64,000 nt of DNA from assembly GCF_964199755.1 (NCBI RefSeq), contig NC_133897.1:133180125-133244124 (forward strand). The letters are read 5' to 3'. A model generated the notes under the pieces. It ran no database searches, had not been told where the DNA came from, and saw nothing but the letters and a program-made list of their open reading frames with translations. Made by a program: the position numbers and the translations under genes. Shown one piece after another: positions 61,790 to 64,000 of the stretch (within the stretch, counting starts at the first letter, position 1; each line of letters starts with the position of its first letter). Origin of the DNA: Larus michahellis (taxonomy: Eukaryota > Chordata > Aves > Charadriiformes > Laridae).

Positions 61790-62430
61790 GGAATGCAGCT
61801 TTCCGAAACTTGCTTGAGATAGTTCCTTAGCTTAAATAGCCTGATTTTTTTATTAGACTTTTATTTTTTTACTTTCTCTGTGTTGTTCCAAACCTGTTAT
61901 TTGTAAGACTAAAGTGATGCTGCATTGCTTTAGGAAACAGTTTCAGGCAGGCAGTTTAACATGGTTTCATTGATGCAGCATCAGTAGCATAAAATTAGTA
62001 TCAGAGTTAATTGGATTTACAAGAATAAGGCTTCGTGCTCCAGTTGCACAGAAAAGTTCGAGTTACCCTTAGAAATTAAGTGTTGCCAGACAATCTGGAG
62101 TCCTCTGGCTACCTTGTGCCCAGGTAAAGGCACAGGAAACGGGGCTTCTGGAGGAGACGTGTTCACATCGGAGATTTTTGAGAAATGAAGACAAACAAAC
62201 AAAATGTCAGATCTCTAAATTCCCATCATTAGTTAAATTGTAGACATGCCCAGAAATAAAAATATCCCTTTTTCTAGAAGCCTGATGAAAGAGAGCCCAG
62301 GAGAAGAAAAGGGCTTGAGGCACCACCGTTGTCACTGTATTGCAGATAATCTTTAGAGGCTTTCATCCCCGAAAAGGTTAAAGGCATTAATTGCATTAAA
62401 ACAGTCCCGACCTCAGGGAGAGATTCCTCT

Positions 62431-62467
62431 TGGGGGGGGGTGGGGGATGGGGGGTGGTGGGGGGTGG
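62431..62467 (+). repeat. G-rich tract, possible G-quadruplex
   Basis: A run of nine G and further runs of five, six, two, six and two G separated by T or AT. It fits the pattern of four G runs with short loops. Confidence 0.75.
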
Positions 62468-64000
62468 AAATCTTTGGCTCACACACGCTGTTCAGCACGA
62501 TGCCCCTTGGTGTGGAGCATCCCTGCTGCCAGCAGCGGCGGGGGAATAATTTGAAGGAAAAAAAATCACTCTGGAATTATGGCTACAAAAAGAAAAACCT
62601 TAAAACGAACCCTGGGGACTCCCTCACTGCCCAGCAGCCCCCCGCTGCTGCAGCTGGTATTTAGCGCCTTGCTCAGTGGCACCTGACATGTGTCCCCAAG
62701 GCCAGAGTCGCCCATCCAGAGCACAGGGCTCTCCGCAGCCTCCAGCCTTCGCGCTCCCCCCATCAGAGCAGGTTGCCGTGACCAGCAACGTTCGTGTGCC
62801 TGCAGCGTCTGGCTTTTGGGCTACTGCAGTGCCGCTCGGGTCTTCCTTTGGGACTTTGTTATGATTTTATCACAGCAGTCTGTCAGGCTCCCTCCCCTGC
62901 TGAAGGATTTTAGATGGTATTCCTTCTCCACTCTGATGTGGAGATGTCAAAGATCAGCAGCGAGGGACATCCCTGCAGGCTGCTTGCGTAGCATTCAGTC
63001 GCCTAAGTGGCCTAACACAGAGCTCATCTCCTTGGATTGATCCAGATTTCTTGATCTAAAACATTACATCCCAAACCCTCCCATCCTCCTCTCGGGCACA
63101 AGTTCTTCATCATCACTCCTACTCCCACTCTACACCTTCCTCACTCCAAACTTAAAGCGCTTTGTCTCCTACAAATTCCCGAACACACAGGTTACACCTA
63201 CGAGCAGCCCCCTGATCCTCCGAAGACCACTGTGCCGCAGCAGCCCCTGGTGCCCAGCTTCCCACCCACGGGCTCCCTGTGCCCCAGCGCTGACACTGAC
63301 AACCAGCTGCAGCACGGACGTGGGAATCCCTGTCACGGACCAGTTGCTGTCATGGAAATAATCCAAATAATTACAACTTTGATCAGGTCAGAGCAGAAGC
63401 AGTTTATTGCTATGGCTATAGGAGAGGACAGAGAGGACAGCCTCTGCTGATGTGGACTATTAAAAAAAGCGAAATCACACATTAAAGTGATCTAACTTTT
63501 CTTTTTCAGTATTAGCTGCGTCTTTACATATAGCAGCTTTTTAATGATGTCGTCATTAGCTCAGTAGCTTTGCTAAAGCAATCCATTGCTCTCATCCCAT
63601 TCCAAATACATTGAGAATAGATAAATAACTGAAAAATACATGTGTGAAAAAAAGTCGGAGCAAGCCAATCTAAAATCTGGAGCAAACCAATCCCATCGTA
63701 TAGCTGCAATCCTCCCCCTTCACTGGGGTGAGCCACTGCGCAGGCACACAAGCAAGGGCAGGAGTATCTGTTATTCGTCTTGTTGCCTCTCAAAGCCACT
63801 TTGCCTGCGGTTTGCAGGGAGCTGAATAAATTGCTCTGGCCAGGTTCACCATGAGTCCTTCCAGCCTCCTGAGCAGTTGTAGTACAACTCGCATGAAGTG
63901 ATGAAGTGAACTATAGCCTGAAACTGGGGTGGGAGAGACATTTTTGGAGCAACAGGAGAGTCTCCCCGCCTTTTCTGCACTATCTGCTCAGGAACATCTC

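Larger units (their letters stand above)
59990..64000. other. PRDM14 upstream flank, no gene recognised
   Basis: Beyond the GC-rich block (to about 60380) no exon of another gene was recognised. Holds the TATA-like box at 60746, a 23-bp duplication at 61744-61789 and a G-rich tract at 62431-62467. Confidence 0.6.

Overview
The window looks like nuclear DNA from a bird. Fragments of CR1 LINE retrotransposons carry the avian-type 3' tail (tandem copies of an ATTCTATG-like octamer), there are traces of much older MIR-type SINEs, and the one recognisable gene is spliced. It has GT-AG introns and a GC-rich promoter. I see no bacterial, phage or CRISPR features. The species cannot be fixed from the sequence alone. 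A turtle or crocodilian is less likely but not excluded.

The window holds one protein gene, PRDM14, on the minus strand from 59814 (start codon) to 52388 (stop codon). All seven coding exons can be placed by eye with consistent reading phase: 59274-59814, 58923-58982, 58685-58842, 58230-58500, 56486-56688, 54830-54931 and 52388-52615. They encode 520 residues: a proline-rich N-terminal region, a PR/SET domain and six zinc fingers. PRDM14 is a sequence-specific repressor of pluripotency and primordial germ cell programmes. A GC-rich, CpG-dense block (about 57700-60380) covers exons 1-4, introns 1-3, the promoter and the 5' part of intron 4.

Layout. 1-52 kb lies downstream of PRDM14 and has no supported coding gene. 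It contains CR1 pieces at about 745-1020 (+), 7570-8140 (-), 13766-13798 (+, tail only), 14973-16312 (-, 1.3 kb with reverse transcriptase motifs) and 48394-48455 (-). It also has two MIR-like SINE traces (24205-24300 and 35085-35145), several short tandem duplications, and two motif-dense blocks that may be enhancers: homeodomain-type cores at 32385-32508 and WGATAR sites at 41693-41905. 52.4-59.8 kb is PRDM14. Its introns 5 and 6 hold a (GGGAA)n/(GGCAA)n array, an 18-bp AT-rich minisatellite and a 15-base C run. 60-64 kb is the upstream flank, with a plus-strand TATA-like box at 60746-60755 and a G-rich tract at 62431-62467.

In human, PRDM14 lies between SLCO5A1 (downstream) and NCOA2 (upstream). 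No exon of either was recognised here, so most of the window is probably intergenic DNA around PRDM14, and any regulatory role for it is inference. I found no convincing undescribed system. The most checkable leads are the WGATAR cluster, the homeodomain-core cluster, a possible zinc-finger-only PRDM14 product from intron 4, and a possible long AT-rich 3' UTR.
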